This document shows positions 33,373-42,400 of a DNA stretch of 64,000 nt, one piece after another. The position numbers and the translations under genes are program-made. This DNA is from Nitrobacteraceae bacterium AZCC 2146. GTDB lineage: Bacteria; Pseudomonadota; Alphaproteobacteria; Rhizobiales; Xanthobacteraceae. The DNA lies in NCBI GenBank assembly GCA_036924855.1, contig JBAGRP010000001.1, positions 6,002,001 through 6,066,000 of the forward strand, in the 5' to 3' direction. The notes below the pieces were generated by a model. The model was not told the origin of the DNA and did no database searches. It saw only the letters and a program-made list of their open reading frames with translations. The number at the start of each line of letters is the position of its first letter. The stretch's first letter is position 1.

Positions 33373-34774
33373 ATGCCGCGCGCTGATCGTCGCGATGGCG
33401 TTGCCCTGGTCCTCCGTGGCCGCGGCTGACGATCAGCTTGCGAAGGTACCAGCAAAGCCGCAGCGGCCAGAGATCCTAACGAATCGCTGGCAAGAGGACT
33501 GGTCAGCCTTGGCTGATCCGTCGCTGCGTACCGAACCGTTTGATAGCGTCAAATACATTCCGCTCTTCGTAACCGATCCCAAGAGCTACGTTTCGCTGGG
33601 CGCGACGCTGCGCGAGCGCTTCGAATCCAACAATGCGCCGGGTTTCGGCGTCGGTAAGGTCGCGGGGGATTCCTATCTGTTGCAGCGGCTGCAGATCCAC
33701 GCCGATGTTCGTCTCGACGAGCACTGGCAGATTTTTGCTCAACTCGAGGACGCAAGGGCCTTTGACAAGGCGGCGATTTCGTCGGTCGACCAGAACCAGC
33801 TCGATCTTCGGCTGGCCTTCATCGCCTATACCAACACGATCGCGGACGGAACCTTCAAGGCACGCGTCGGGCGCCAGGATTTTGCATTCGACCTGCAGCG
33901 CTTTGTGTCGTCGCGCGACGGGCCCAACGTCCGACAGTCTTTCGACGCGGCGTGGGCCGATTGGGAGAGCGGCCCCTGGCGCTTCATCGGTTTCGTCAGT
34001 CAACCCGTGCAATATCGCTTTGGCGACGTTTTCGATGATTTTTCCGACAAGACGTTTCGATTCAGTACGCTGCGGGTCGAGCGTCAGGTCCTCGGCACCA
34101 ACGAACTGTCGGGCTACTATTCGCTTTATGAACGCAGCAACGCAAACTACCTCGACGCTGTCGGCGCAGAGCACCGCCATATTCTGGATGTCCGCTTTGC
34201 GGGCCGATCAAAGGATGTCGACTGGGATCTCGAGGCGATGGGGCAGGGCGGCGATGTCGGCGCGAAGCAGATTCGTGCCTGGGCGCTCGGTGGCCGCACC
34301 GGATATACGTTTTCGGACGCCGCCTGGGCACCGAGGATCGGGTTGCAGGCCGACGCGGCTTCTGGAGATGCGCATCCCGGCGACGGTCAGCTCGGAACGT
34401 TCAATCCACTGTTTCCCAACGGCTACTACTTCTCGCTCGCGGGCTATACCGGGTATGCCAACCTGATTCATCTCAAGCCGTCCATCACCGTGAAGCCGTC
34501 GCCGACGCTGACGGTGATGGCAGCCGTCGGTCTTCAATGGCGACAGACCGCGGCAGACGCGGTCTATGTCCAACCCAACGTCGCGGTCGCTGGCACCGCT
34601 GGAAAGGGCAGCCGTTGGACAGGCGTGTACTCCCAGCTTCGCGTGGACTACATCTTCAACGCCAATCTCACCGGCGCGATCGAGGCCGTGCACTATCAGA
34701 TTGGCGATGCCGTTCGGCAAGCGGGTGGACACGACAGCGACTATATCGGCATCGAACTGAAGGCGGGGCTTTGA
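33338..34774 (+). CDS. Alginate-export-family outer membrane porin
   Basis: About 478 residues from ATG 33338, whose first 30 residues (LIVAMALPWSSVAAADD) make a signal peptide; the start overlaps the VOC gene by 35 bases. The mature part opens with a plug-like segment, then many alternating hydrophobic strands, such as SLGATLRERFESNN, LLQRLQIHADVRLDEHWQIF and FKARVGRQDFAFDLQRFVSS, and ends with an aromatic-poor strand YIGIELKAGL. This matches alginate export (AlgE-like) proteins, which in many bacteria serve as general porins for aromatic or sugar acids. It probably lets the substrate of the operon cross the outer membrane. Confidence 0.82.
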   Translation: MLLRSIRPSASRCRALIVAMALPWSSVAAADDQLAKVPAKPQRPEILTNRWQEDWSALADPSLRTEPFDSVKYIPLFVTDPKSYVSLGATLRERFESNNAPGFGVGKVAGDSYLLQRLQIHADVRLDEHWQIFAQLEDARAFDKAAISSVDQNQLDLRLAFIAYTNTIADGTFKARVGRQDFAFDLQRFVSSRDGPNVRQSFDAAWADWESGPWRFIGFVSQPVQYRFGDVFDDFSDKTFRFSTLRVERQVLGTNELSGYYSLYERSNANYLDAVGAEHRHILDVRFAGRSKDVDWDLEAMGQGGDVGAKQIRAWALGGRTGYTFSDAAWAPRIGLQADAASGDAHPGDGQLGTFNPLFPNGYYFSLAGYTGYANLIHLKPSITVKPSPTLTVMAAVGLQWRQTAADAVYVQPNVAVAGTAGKGSRWTGVYSQLRVDYIFNANLTGAIEAVHYQIGDAVRQAGGHDSDYIGIELKAGL

Positions 34775-34804
34775 TGGGCCGGTCGGCCAGCAAGGTGCGC
34801 AGGC

Positions 34805-36433
34805 GTGGCTGAGAATGCACCCGCGCCCGTTACCTCGTCGAGCAGCGCATTTGCGCCCCTTGGCCAGAAGCTCTTTGCCGTTCTCTGGATCGCAACGATC
34901 CTCGGCAACGTCGGAAGCTTCATGCGCGACGTCGCCAGCGCATGGCTCGTCACCGACCTGTCGTCTTCGCCACTGGCTGTTTCGACCATTCAGGCGGCCG
35001 CAACCCTTCCCGCATTTCTGCTGGCCATCCCTGCCGGTGTTTTGTCCGACATCCTGGACCGGCGTCATCTTCTGATCGGGGTACTGCTTGGATTGGCCTC
35101 GGTGAGCGCGTCCCTCTCAGCGCTCTCGGCGACAGGAACGGTTTCCGTAGAGGCGCTGGTCGCTTTGACCTTTCTGGGCGGAATTGGTGCCGCATTGGCG
35201 GCGCCAAGTTGGCAGGCGATCGTGCCCGAGCTGGTCTCTCGTTCCGATCTCAAATCTGCCGTAGCGCTCAACTCCCTGGGCTTCAATATCGCGCGTGCCA
35301 TAGGCCCCGCTGTGGGCGGCCTGATTGTCGCTGCATTGGGAGCGGCGACCACGTATCTCTTCGACGTTACGAGCGATCTACTGGTCGTTGCCGTTCTGCT
35401 TTGGTGGAAGCGTAACGACGTCGGCGACGATACGCTGCGTGAACATTTTGGCGGTGCGCTGCGGGCGGGGCTGCGGTATGCCCGCGCCAACACGCAGCTT
35501 CGCGGTGTGCTTAAGCGCGCGTTCCTCTTTTTTCTCTTCGCGAGCGCCATTTGGGCCCTGCTGCCGATCGTGGCGCGGCACGAGCTCGGCGGTGGCCCGG
35601 GACTTTATGGCCTTTTACTCGGTTTGGTCGGGGTGGGGGCCGCGAGCGGAGCCTTGATCATGCCAAAGTTACGGGCCCGCCTCGGGCAGGATGGCATCGT
35701 ATCGAGCGCAACGATCTTGACCGTCGCCGTCTTCGTGACCGTTGCGATGGCAGGGGTGGTGTGGGCGACTGCCATCGCGACGCTGTTGCTGGGTATCGCC
35801 TGGATTGCGGTTCTGACTACACTCAATGGCACCGTTCAGGCGATTTTGCCGAATTGGGTGCGCGGCAGGGCGCTTGCCATCTACATCACCGTTCAAAGCG
35901 GCGCGATGACTCTGGGCAGTTTAATCTGGGGAACGGTTGCCGACCGGATTGGGACGATGGGAGCTCTGCTCGTCGCAGCGACATGCCTCGCGCTGTTGAC
36001 TTTATGGTGGGGAACGCGTGCTGCAAAGCTTCCAACCGGCGAGGAAGATCTATCCCCATCCGGAGCGTGGGCCGAACCGGGCCTTGCTGGGCCTGTAGAG
36101 CATGACCGCGGGCCGGTGATTGTCACCATTGCCTATCAGGTTGCAGCGCCTGACAGGGCTGCGTTCCTGGAGGCTCTTTATGGCTTTTCGCAACAACGCC
36201 GGCGCGACGGCGCCTATGTCTGGGGTGTATCGGAAGATGCGGAGAACCCGGAGCGACTCGTCGAATGGTTTTTCGTCGAGTCGTGGGCCGAGCATCTGCG
36301 CCAGCACCGCCGCATCTCGAAATCCGACGCCGACGTGCAATCCAATCTCTTGCGTTACCATGCATCTTCGAGCCCGCCTGTGGTGACGCATTTGATCTCT
36401 CTCGACGCTCCAAAGTCGTCCACGTCCTTCTGA
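34805..36433 (+). CDS. MFS transporter (MFS_3/EntS type) with C-terminal monooxygenase-like domain
   Basis: 542 residues from a GTG at 34805. Residues 15-420 form the twelve-helix carrier, with NVGSFMRDVASAWLVTDL, IPAGVLSDILDRRHLL (loop 2-3 motif) and NSLGFNIARAIGPAVGG. Residues 436-542 are a soluble extension, VIVTIAYQVAAPDRAAFLEA followed by RRDGAYVWGV and ERLVEWFFVESWAEHLRQH, which resembles dimeric alpha-beta barrel proteins of the antibiotic biosynthesis monooxygenase type. MFS_3 carriers export siderophores or drugs; the appended domain is a known but poorly understood variant. It is 30 bases after the porin gene, likely the same transcript. Confidence 0.85.
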   Translation: MAENAPAPVTSSSSAFAPLGQKLFAVLWIATILGNVGSFMRDVASAWLVTDLSSSPLAVSTIQAAATLPAFLLAIPAGVLSDILDRRHLLIGVLLGLASVSASLSALSATGTVSVEALVALTFLGGIGAALAAPSWQAIVPELVSRSDLKSAVALNSLGFNIARAIGPAVGGLIVAALGAATTYLFDVTSDLLVVAVLLWWKRNDVGDDTLREHFGGALRAGLRYARANTQLRGVLKRAFLFFLFASAIWALLPIVARHELGGGPGLYGLLLGLVGVGAASGALIMPKLRARLGQDGIVSSATILTVAVFVTVAMAGVVWATAIATLLLGIAWIAVLTTLNGTVQAILPNWVRGRALAIYITVQSGAMTLGSLIWGTVADRIGTMGALLVAATCLALLTLWWGTRAAKLPTGEEDLSPSGAWAEPGLAGPVEHDRGPVIVTIAYQVAAPDRAAFLEALYGFSQQRRRDGAYVWGVSEDAENPERLVEWFFVESWAEHLRQHRRISKSDADVQSNLLRYHASSSPPVVTHLISLDAPKSSTSF

Positions 36434-36593
36434 ACATCATGGGTGCTTCGTCGCAACCGTATGTGCGAGGCGCCTTTACGGTACTTTGGCTTTGCGCGGC
36501 TTGAAGCAGATCCAAGAGAGCCGATCGTCGTCCCCTAGGCCGCAACCCCGGCACATGCTTGACTGGCGCCAGCCAGATTCGTGTCGGGAGCCA

Positions 36594-37940
36594 ATGCGAA
36601 CAGATCCGAAAAAGACTACCCTGACGGACCGAGGCGCTTCTCGACCCGCACTGATTGTCGCGGCGCTCTGCGCGAGTTACGCGGTTGCTTTTGTGGATCG
36701 TGCGCTTGTCGGCGTCGCCGGGGGGCCGATTAAATCCAGCCTGGCGCTGAGCGATAGTCAGTTCGGCTTGGTACATGGCGCGGCCTTTGTTGCCCTCTAC
36801 TGCCTGTGTGGCATCCCGATGGGGTGGATGGCGGATCGTCTCGACCGAAGGCTGATGATCGCGGCAGGGCTGCTGTTTTGGTCCGCAATGACCGCATTCT
36901 GCGGGATGGCAGGATCATTTGCCGCATTCTTTGTCTTTCGCATCGGCGTCGGATTGGGTGAAGCCGTCCTTGTCCCGGCCGGTATGTCGCTTCTCTCAAG
37001 TGCAATAACCAGGGAGAAGATGGCGAGATCCGTCGCCATCTTCCTGATGGGAGCCACGATCGGCAACGCCATTGCTCTGCTAGGGGGTGGCTTCTTGCTC
37101 AACCGGTTGGGTCCCATGGACCTGGGCATTCCGCTCGTGGGTCATCTGGCGCCTTGGCAAATGCTGTTTCTCATCGCTTCCGTGCCAGGTGTGGTCCTCG
37201 CGCTTCTGGTCGCGCGAATCCGCGAGCCCCGCCGTACGAACATCGTCGGCGGACGGACTGGATTTCGGCAAAGTGTCTCGGCAGCGCTTCTGCATATACG
37301 GGGCTTCAAAGGGGCCTATGGCTTCCTGACGGCGGCGACTGCATGCAGCATCATCCTTTCGCAGGCTCAAGCTGCCTGGGTGCCTCTGCTTTATGTCCGA
37401 AAATTCGGACTTTCGCCTGGAGATAGCGCTATTGCGGTCGGTATCATGTTTCTGATTTCGGCGCCGGCGGGGCAGTGGACTGGAGGGGTTCTGATCGACC
37501 GCCTGCTGGCACGGGGCGTTGCCGCGCCGTCAAATGTCGTTCTCGCTGTTTGCGCGGTCGTGGCAATACCGGCGGCATTTCTGTTTTGTCTGAGCGACCA
37601 AATCGGGATATCGCGATCGGCTTATGTCGTCTTCAATTATGTGGTGTTCGCCGCGACGCCTGCGGGGCTTACCGGCTGGCAGCTGCTGACGCCCGAGCGC
37701 AATAGCGGGATGACGATCGCAATCCTGGTATCCGTCGTTACCTTGATCGGCGTGGGTTTCGGACCTGTAGTTGTGGGATGGCTGAACGACTATGTTTTCC
37801 GCGACGAGGCAGCCCTCGGTAAATCATTATTTCTGGTGATCCTTGTGTCAGGGGCAGCCTGCTGCGGTGTGGCGCTTGCAGGCCGGCGTGCCTACGCAAA
37901 AGCTATCGGAGAAAGGGTTTGCAGCCACGGGTTGTCCTAG
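36594..37940 (+). CDS. MFS transporter, probable organic acid/aromatic carrier
   Basis: 448 residues from ATG 36594, which has GGGAG five bases upstream; an in-frame ATG at 36555 is possible. Twelve helices, with helix 1 ending AVAFVDRALVGVAGGPIKSSL, the loop 2-3 signature IPMGWMADRLDRRLMI and helix 4 GVGLGEAVLVPAGMSLLSSAI. The pattern DR in helix 1 and the GEA in helix 4 are typical of the spinster/hexuronate-like MFS group that imports organic acids. A 160-base gap separates it from the preceding carrier, so it may have its own promoter. Substrate unknown. Confidence 0.88.
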   Translation: MRTDPKKTTLTDRGASRPALIVAALCASYAVAFVDRALVGVAGGPIKSSLALSDSQFGLVHGAAFVALYCLCGIPMGWMADRLDRRLMIAAGLLFWSAMTAFCGMAGSFAAFFVFRIGVGLGEAVLVPAGMSLLSSAITREKMARSVAIFLMGATIGNAIALLGGGFLLNRLGPMDLGIPLVGHLAPWQMLFLIASVPGVVLALLVARIREPRRTNIVGGRTGFRQSVSAALLHIRGFKGAYGFLTAATACSIILSQAQAAWVPLLYVRKFGLSPGDSAIAVGIMFLISAPAGQWTGGVLIDRLLARGVAAPSNVVLAVCAVVAIPAAFLFCLSDQIGISRSAYVVFNYVVFAATPAGLTGWQLLTPERNSGMTIAILVSVVTLIGVGFGPVVVGWLNDYVFRDEAALGKSLFLVILVSGAACCGVALAGRRAYAKAIGERVCSHGLS

Positions 37941-38063
37941 CCCGGATCAGCGCATCAAATGGAATGATAAAGCAGTCACTTTGAAACAAACGGCGGGTGG
38001 CGACACACCATCGTCATTCTATATTCCTCGGGGCACGGTGTCCTGCTGAGCGACGAGGCCGAG

Positions 38064-38996
38064 ATGGAACGACGATGGTTTGGTGACCCAATTGCGCGCA
38101 GTCTGGGGTTGAACAATGCGCCGTCGGTTGTGGCGCGGTCGCTGCGAAATTCACAGGTGGTGGCGACGCGAATTTCATGCGGCCTCGAGCAGATCGGTAA
38201 AACGCCCCAGGTACCGGCGGAAGACACGTTCATTGTCGCGATGTATCTCACGAAGCTCGAAAAACACCAGCTTTTCAGCCGGAACCGCCCGTATCTCACA
38301 CAGGGTTACGACGCCAATTCAATGCGCATCGTGAATCTCCGCGGGGAATTTTCAGCATTGATAGCTCAGCCGCACGAAAGCCTGAACTTTCATATCCCGC
38401 GCTTCGCGTTGGAGGAGATTGCCGAGACCGGTCGTGGGCGCTGGCGGTCCGACCTGATTTACGCGCCAGGGACTATCGATGCCGTGATGGTAAACCTGGC
38501 CGCGGCGCTCTTGCCTGCTTTCCAACGGCCGAAGGAAGCGAACCCTTTGTTCGTCGATTCCCTCATACTCGCGGTCTGTTCGCATCTGATCAGCACATAT
38601 GGCGGAGGCCAATCTTTACCCCCTCGAAAGGGCGGCCTTACTCCTGCTCAGACGGCTCGCGCAAAAGAAATGTTAGTCGAAAATATTGATGGAGACCTTC
38701 TCCTTGCGGATATCGCAACGGAATGCGGCCTGTCGAGACAGCATTTTTCGAGATCGTTCAAGGCCACAACAGGCGTCGCACCGCATCGTTGGCTTCAACA
38801 ACATCGTGTGAAATTGGCCGCCAAACTCCTTGCCACAACCAGGCGTTCGATTGCTGACATTGCCCTTGAATGCGGCTTCGCCGATCAAAGTCATTTCACC
38901 AGAGTCTTCACTTCGCTTTTGGGCCAAAGTCCTGCACTCTGGCGTCGGCAGAATGCGGGCTTTAACGAATCTCATTCGAGAGCACCTTACCTTTAA
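38064..38996 (+). CDS. AraC-family transcriptional regulator
   Basis: 310 residues. The C-terminal DNA-binding domain has two helix-turn-helix units: LLLADIATECGLSRQHFSRS and SIADIALECGFADQSHFTRV, followed by SPALWRRQ. The N-terminal 190 residues are an unassigned effector part with HIPRFALEEIAE. It follows the MFS genes on the same strand by 123 bases and may control the 29101-37940 run, though a target site is not evident. In-frame ATG 38064 is preceded by GCCGAG, a weak ribosome-binding site. Confidence 0.88.
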   Translation: MERRWFGDPIARSLGLNNAPSVVARSLRNSQVVATRISCGLEQIGKTPQVPAEDTFIVAMYLTKLEKHQLFSRNRPYLTQGYDANSMRIVNLRGEFSALIAQPHESLNFHIPRFALEEIAETGRGRWRSDLIYAPGTIDAVMVNLAAALLPAFQRPKEANPLFVDSLILAVCSHLISTYGGGQSLPPRKGGLTPAQTARAKEMLVENIDGDLLLADIATECGLSRQHFSRSFKATTGVAPHRWLQQHRVKLAAKLLATTRRSIADIALECGFADQSHFTRVFTSLLGQSPALWRRQNAGFNESHSRAPYL

Positions 38997-39071
38997 GAGC
39001 GGGCAACGCGCGTTCAAAGAAGAAGCGATGTCAGTCTCAAACTGAGGCTCTCCAATATCGTTCGGCCAAAT

Positions 39072-39090
39072 CCAAGCGCTCCACGCTTGG
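39072..39090. terminator. Hairpin between convergent genes
   Basis: CCAAGCG-CTCCA-CGCTTGG, a perfect 7-bp stem with five-base loop, lies 15 bases before the stop of the leftward amidohydrolase and 75 bases after the AraC-type gene. There is no strong T run on either side, so it is a possible bidirectional terminator at best. Confidence 0.4.
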
Positions 39091-39104
39091 TAACTGGCAG
39101 TTCA

Positions 39105-40559
39105 TCAGCAACATGGAGCGAGTTGGTAATGGTCTTCGACTGCGCGATCGAGCGTCGATAGTGCCGCAGCGAGCGCGCCGTTCGACGCCATGCCGGATCG
39201 CATTTGCGCGAGGACTTCGTGGCGGATCTCCGGCAAATCGATGCCCGTGACACGATGGTCCCTGACGATGGTTTGACCGCCGACAATCAGTTCGCGAATA
39301 TGCTTGGCTGTGGCGCGAGAAAATAGCAGGTTGACCGGATCGACGCCGCCTCGCAGGGCGTCGTCATCCAGCATCGCCCAGTCGAGCATCAGCATGTCGG
39401 CTGGCGCGCCCGCGCGGATATCTCCGTTGTCGCTGACATTGGTAACCGCGAAGCGGCCATTGTTGACGGCCGTCCGGAGGGCCTCGTTCCGTGTTGTGAT
39501 GAGGTCAAATCCGGTTCCGGCGTGGAACAGGTAGGAGAGCCTCAATTCGCGAAGAGAATCATCGTCGTCGTCCAGCGCCTTGCTGTCGATTCCAAGTGCG
39601 ACCTTGCAGCCGGCTTTGTGCATTTGCGCCATTGGCGCAACGCCGGAATGCAAATGCAGATTCGAGCTTGTATTGACGGAGATGATGACACCACGTTCGG
39701 CCAGCAAATCAAGTTCGTCCGGCCGGGCCCAGACGCAATGCGCCAATGTCAGCCGCGAAGAGAGCAGGCCGATAGTATCCAGCATGCGCACGACCCCGCC
39801 GGGGTAGTTGGCATCGGCCCACTGGCGCTGATATTTCGTCTCCAGCAGATGCATGTGAACGCGCCGGCCGGTGCGCTGCGATGCTTCCGCGATGGCCTGC
39901 AGCAACGCGTCGCTGCACCATTGCACGCCGTTGGGCCCATATTGCACATTGAACTGGGGGCCGTCGGCTGCGGCAGCCACTTCGTCCACGAGAGTCATGT
40001 AGTCGTGCGGCGAAAGCGGCTTTCGCAGCAGGCGCTGCCCGATTTCCTGGCGCGCGGCCGGCGGAAGCGCCGCCAGTAGCGGCTCGGACGGACCGTAGAC
40101 CAGCGGGTTACGATCTTTCATCGAGACAGCGAAGCCCGCTCGCACGCCAACGTCGCGGGCGGCGCGAGCGACCTCGGCAGCTTCGGTAGGAAGGTCAGTG
40201 AATCCCTGCGCGCGGGTGTAGTGATTCATCACCGTGCCGGCGCCGCCGAGCGCGCTGTTGGCGAAAGCCATGGCGGCCGCGAGATATGGATCCACCGACG
40301 GAAACAGCGCGAGATAATGCAGCCACGATTCCAGCGGCTTGGCATCGGCGCCGATCGAACTGGTGCGGACGGCGCGGCCGTGGTCGTGCGCGTTGACCAG
40401 CGCCGGAAGGGCCAGCAGCTTTTCCGCCGTTGTGTTTGTCGCAGGTTCGACGGAGGCGATGCGTCCGCCCGCCATCGAAATGAACTGCGCGCCAGCCATC
40501 GGCCCATCGGGGCCGATAACGTGCGCGCAGGCGATGGTGCGTGTGGCGTCGTTCATCAA
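39105..40559 (-). CDS. TRZ/ATZ-type amidohydrolase (cytosine deaminase/chlorohydrolase-like)
   Basis: 484-residue metal hydrolase. Metal and catalytic residues are in place: LPALVNAHDHGRA (HxH), the second His in RRVHMHLLETKYQ, the third in LTLAHCVWARPDEL and Asp in VALGIDSKALDDDDD. This branch of the superfamily deaminates or dechlorinates N-heterocycles (triazines, cytosine, guanine). Last gene of the leftward NMT1-type cluster, overlapping the upstream binding-protein gene by ATGA, so it probably acts on the compound that protein captures. A cytoplasmic enzyme with no signal peptide. Confidence 0.88.
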   Translation of the reverse strand: MMNDATRTIACAHVIGPDGPMAGAQFISMAGGRIASVEPATNTTAEKLLALPALVNAHDHGRAVRTSSIGADAKPLESWLHYLALFPSVDPYLAAAMAFANSALGGAGTVMNHYTRAQGFTDLPTEAAEVARAARDVGVRAGFAVSMKDRNPLVYGPSEPLLAALPPAARQEIGQRLLRKPLSPHDYMTLVDEVAAAADGPQFNVQYGPNGVQWCSDALLQAIAEASQRTGRRVHMHLLETKYQRQWADANYPGGVVRMLDTIGLLSSRLTLAHCVWARPDELDLLAERGVIISVNTSSNLHLHSGVAPMAQMHKAGCKVALGIDSKALDDDDDSLRELRLSYLFHAGTGFDLITTRNEALRTAVNNGRFAVTNVSDNGDIRAGAPADMLMLDWAMLDDDALRGGVDPVNLLFSRATAKHIRELIVGGQTIVRDHRVTGIDLPEIRHEVLAQMRSGMASNGALAAALSTLDRAVEDHYQLAPCC

Positions 40560-41587
40560 GGCGCGACCGTCGGCGGAATGCGGTCGGCCTTGGGCGGCAG
40601 GAACGAGCGATTGAACACGTCGCCGGGTGCCGGTATGCGCGGCAGTTCGAACGAAGCGGCAATGGTTGCTGTCGCGGAAGTCAGCCGTGTGTCGCTGACG
40701 TCACCGAGGCCGAGTTCACGTACCTCGGGCGTATCGATCAGGTTGGTGTAGACGTAGAGCAGGCGGCGCTTTTCAAGGTCCTTCTTGATCAGGGGCTCCT
40801 CCGCGGCAAGCACGTCGATGGCGGCATCCGGATTTTGGACCGTCTCCTTCAGCGAGCGGTTGAGCGCGCGCAACAGGCCCTTGACCGCTTCGGGATGATC
40901 TTTCACTAGCTTCGGCGACACCATAATGCCGTTCGAGTACAGATCGAGGCCGAGATCCGAATAATACATCCAGCGGAAATCCTTGTCCGGATCGAGCTTG
41001 AGCGAGACCAAATTCAAGTAACTGGTGGCCGAGAAGACGGCGACGGAATCGACCTGTCCTTGCAGTAGCATCTGTTCCTGCAAAGCGGGGGATACCTGAG
41101 TCACGTTGATCTTGCTGTAATCGACGCCGTTCTGCTTCGCGAGCAATGGCAGCAACTTGAAAGAGGCGCCGCCTGCGGGCGAGCCAAGTTTGGAACCTTC
41201 CAGATCCTTCAGACTCTTGATCGGGCCATTCGCCTTGGCCAGCAGCGCGAACGGAGCCTTGTTGTAGATCATGTAGACCATCACAGGCGCTTCGCCGGGC
41301 TTGGCCGCGGCGTTCTGGATAATGGCGTTGATGTCGCCGAAGCCGGCGTCGTAAGCGCCCGACATCACCCGCGTGACCGCAGCAGCGGATCCCTCACCCT
41401 GATCGATGGTGACGTCGAGGTTCTCGGCAGTGAAATAGCCCTTGGCCTTGGCCCAATAGTACCAGGCATGCAGGCCCTGGATTTTCCAGTCGAGTGTGAA
41501 CTTGATCTTCACCGGCTCAGCGGCGCGAGCGGCGAAAGGGATAGCAAGGCTGCTTGCGAGCACGAGGGATGTCAGGAGGCGGCGCAT
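40556..41587 (-). CDS. ABC substrate-binding protein, NMT1/THI5 (SsuA-like) class, copy 1
   Basis: 343 residues, start ATG 41587; the first 22 (LTSLVLASSLAIPFAARAAEP) are a signal peptide. The family pattern is seen in KIKFTLDWKIQGLHAWYYWA, GYFTAENLDVTIDQGEGSAA and AGFGDINAIIQNAA. About half of its residues match the second copy at 47287, including the shared VYMxYNxxPF block, so the two are paralogues in one cluster. NMT1-type proteins bind pyrimidines (ThiY), sulfonates or nitrate. It should feed the permease and ATPase at 43363-44975. A 208-base gap before it (41588-41795) contains no other feature. Confidence 0.9.
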   Translation of the reverse strand: MRRLLTSLVLASSLAIPFAARAAEPVKIKFTLDWKIQGLHAWYYWAKAKGYFTAENLDVTIDQGEGSAAAVTRVMSGAYDAGFGDINAIIQNAAAKPGEAPVMVYMIYNKAPFALLAKANGPIKSLKDLEGSKLGSPAGGASFKLLPLLAKQNGVDYSKINVTQVSPALQEQMLLQGQVDSVAVFSATSYLNLVSLKLDPDKDFRWMYYSDLGLDLYSNGIMVSPKLVKDHPEAVKGLLRALNRSLKETVQNPDAAIDVLAAEEPLIKKDLEKRRLLYVYTNLIDTPEVRELGLGDVSDTRLTSATATIAASFELPRIPAPGDVFNRSFLPPKADRIPPTVAP

Positions 41588-41795
41588 GGGCGAATTCTCC
41601 GGGAGTTGATGATGCATCAAAAGATCAGCGCCGCGTGTGATGTGCCGGTGTTGGGAAGAACGGCCATTGCGGGTGTCCGGCTGCAGGGAAGCTTCAGGGT
41701 TTCGAGTGCCGCGTTCAACCGCTAAGATTTTGACGCTCCGGTGCCAAAATGGCATCACCCGCATCGCGCCAAAACCAGTGTCCTGGACGACGGTG

Positions 41796-42383
41796 CTAAA
41801 GCCATTTCGGCACGTCGGTCCGTTGGAAGGTGCGCAGCTTTTCGATCAGCAGGGGTGGCTTCGCGTCGACGCAGATCGAGTGCCGGTGAGCCGCGGGAAG
41901 AAATTTGGTCTCGACCATGTGGTCGATGAAAGCCAGGAACGGCGTGAAGAAGCCAGCGATGTCGAGCAGCCCGACCGGCTTGTCGATCTCCGACAGCTGA
42001 TTCATGGTCCAGACTTCCATCATCTCCTCCATCGTGCCGATGCCGCCTGGCAGGGCGATGAAGGCGTCGGCGAGCTCCGTCATCCGCTCCTTGCGGTTGC
42101 GCAGTGTGCCGACGATTTCGCTCCGGCTGAGATCGTGATGCGAATGCCCGCGCTGATGCAGCCGGTCAGTGATCACGCCATGCACGATGCCGCCAGCATT
42201 CAGCACGGCGTCGGCGACGACGCCCATCAGACCCTTGGTGGTGCCGCCGTAGATCAGTGTGATGCCGGCGCCTGCCAGTTCCGCGCCGAGTTGACGCGCA
42301 CCGTCTGCATAGACCTCGGAGTTGCCGAAATTCGAGCCGCAGAACACCGCGAGGCTCGTGATTGGACGCTGCTGCATGGCCAT
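41796..42383 (-). CDS. LOG-family nucleoside 5'-monophosphate phosphoribohydrolase
   Basis: 195 residues from ATG 42383 (a second ATG two codons later is possible). The Rossmann-like fold shows LAVFCGSNFGNSEVYADGAR, TLIYGGTTKGLMGVVADAVL and the catalytic motif ALPGGIGTMEEMMEVWT (PGGxGTxxE). LOG proteins cleave the N-glycosidic bond of nucleoside monophosphates, classically cytokinin ribotides and also AMP, to release the base. It lies 17 bases after the formamidase gene on the same strand, inside the uptake and ring-hydrolase cluster, which suggests processing of a base-like compound. Confidence 0.9.
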   Translation of the reverse strand: MAMQQRPITSLAVFCGSNFGNSEVYADGARQLGAELAGAGITLIYGGTTKGLMGVVADAVLNAGGIVHGVITDRLHQRGHSHHDLSRSEIVGTLRNRKERMTELADAFIALPGGIGTMEEMMEVWTMNQLSEIDKPVGLLDIAGFFTPFLAFIDHMVETKFLPAAHRHSICVDAKPPLLIEKLRTFQRTDVPKWL

Positions 42384-42400
42384 TCCCGCTTCTTGGAGGT

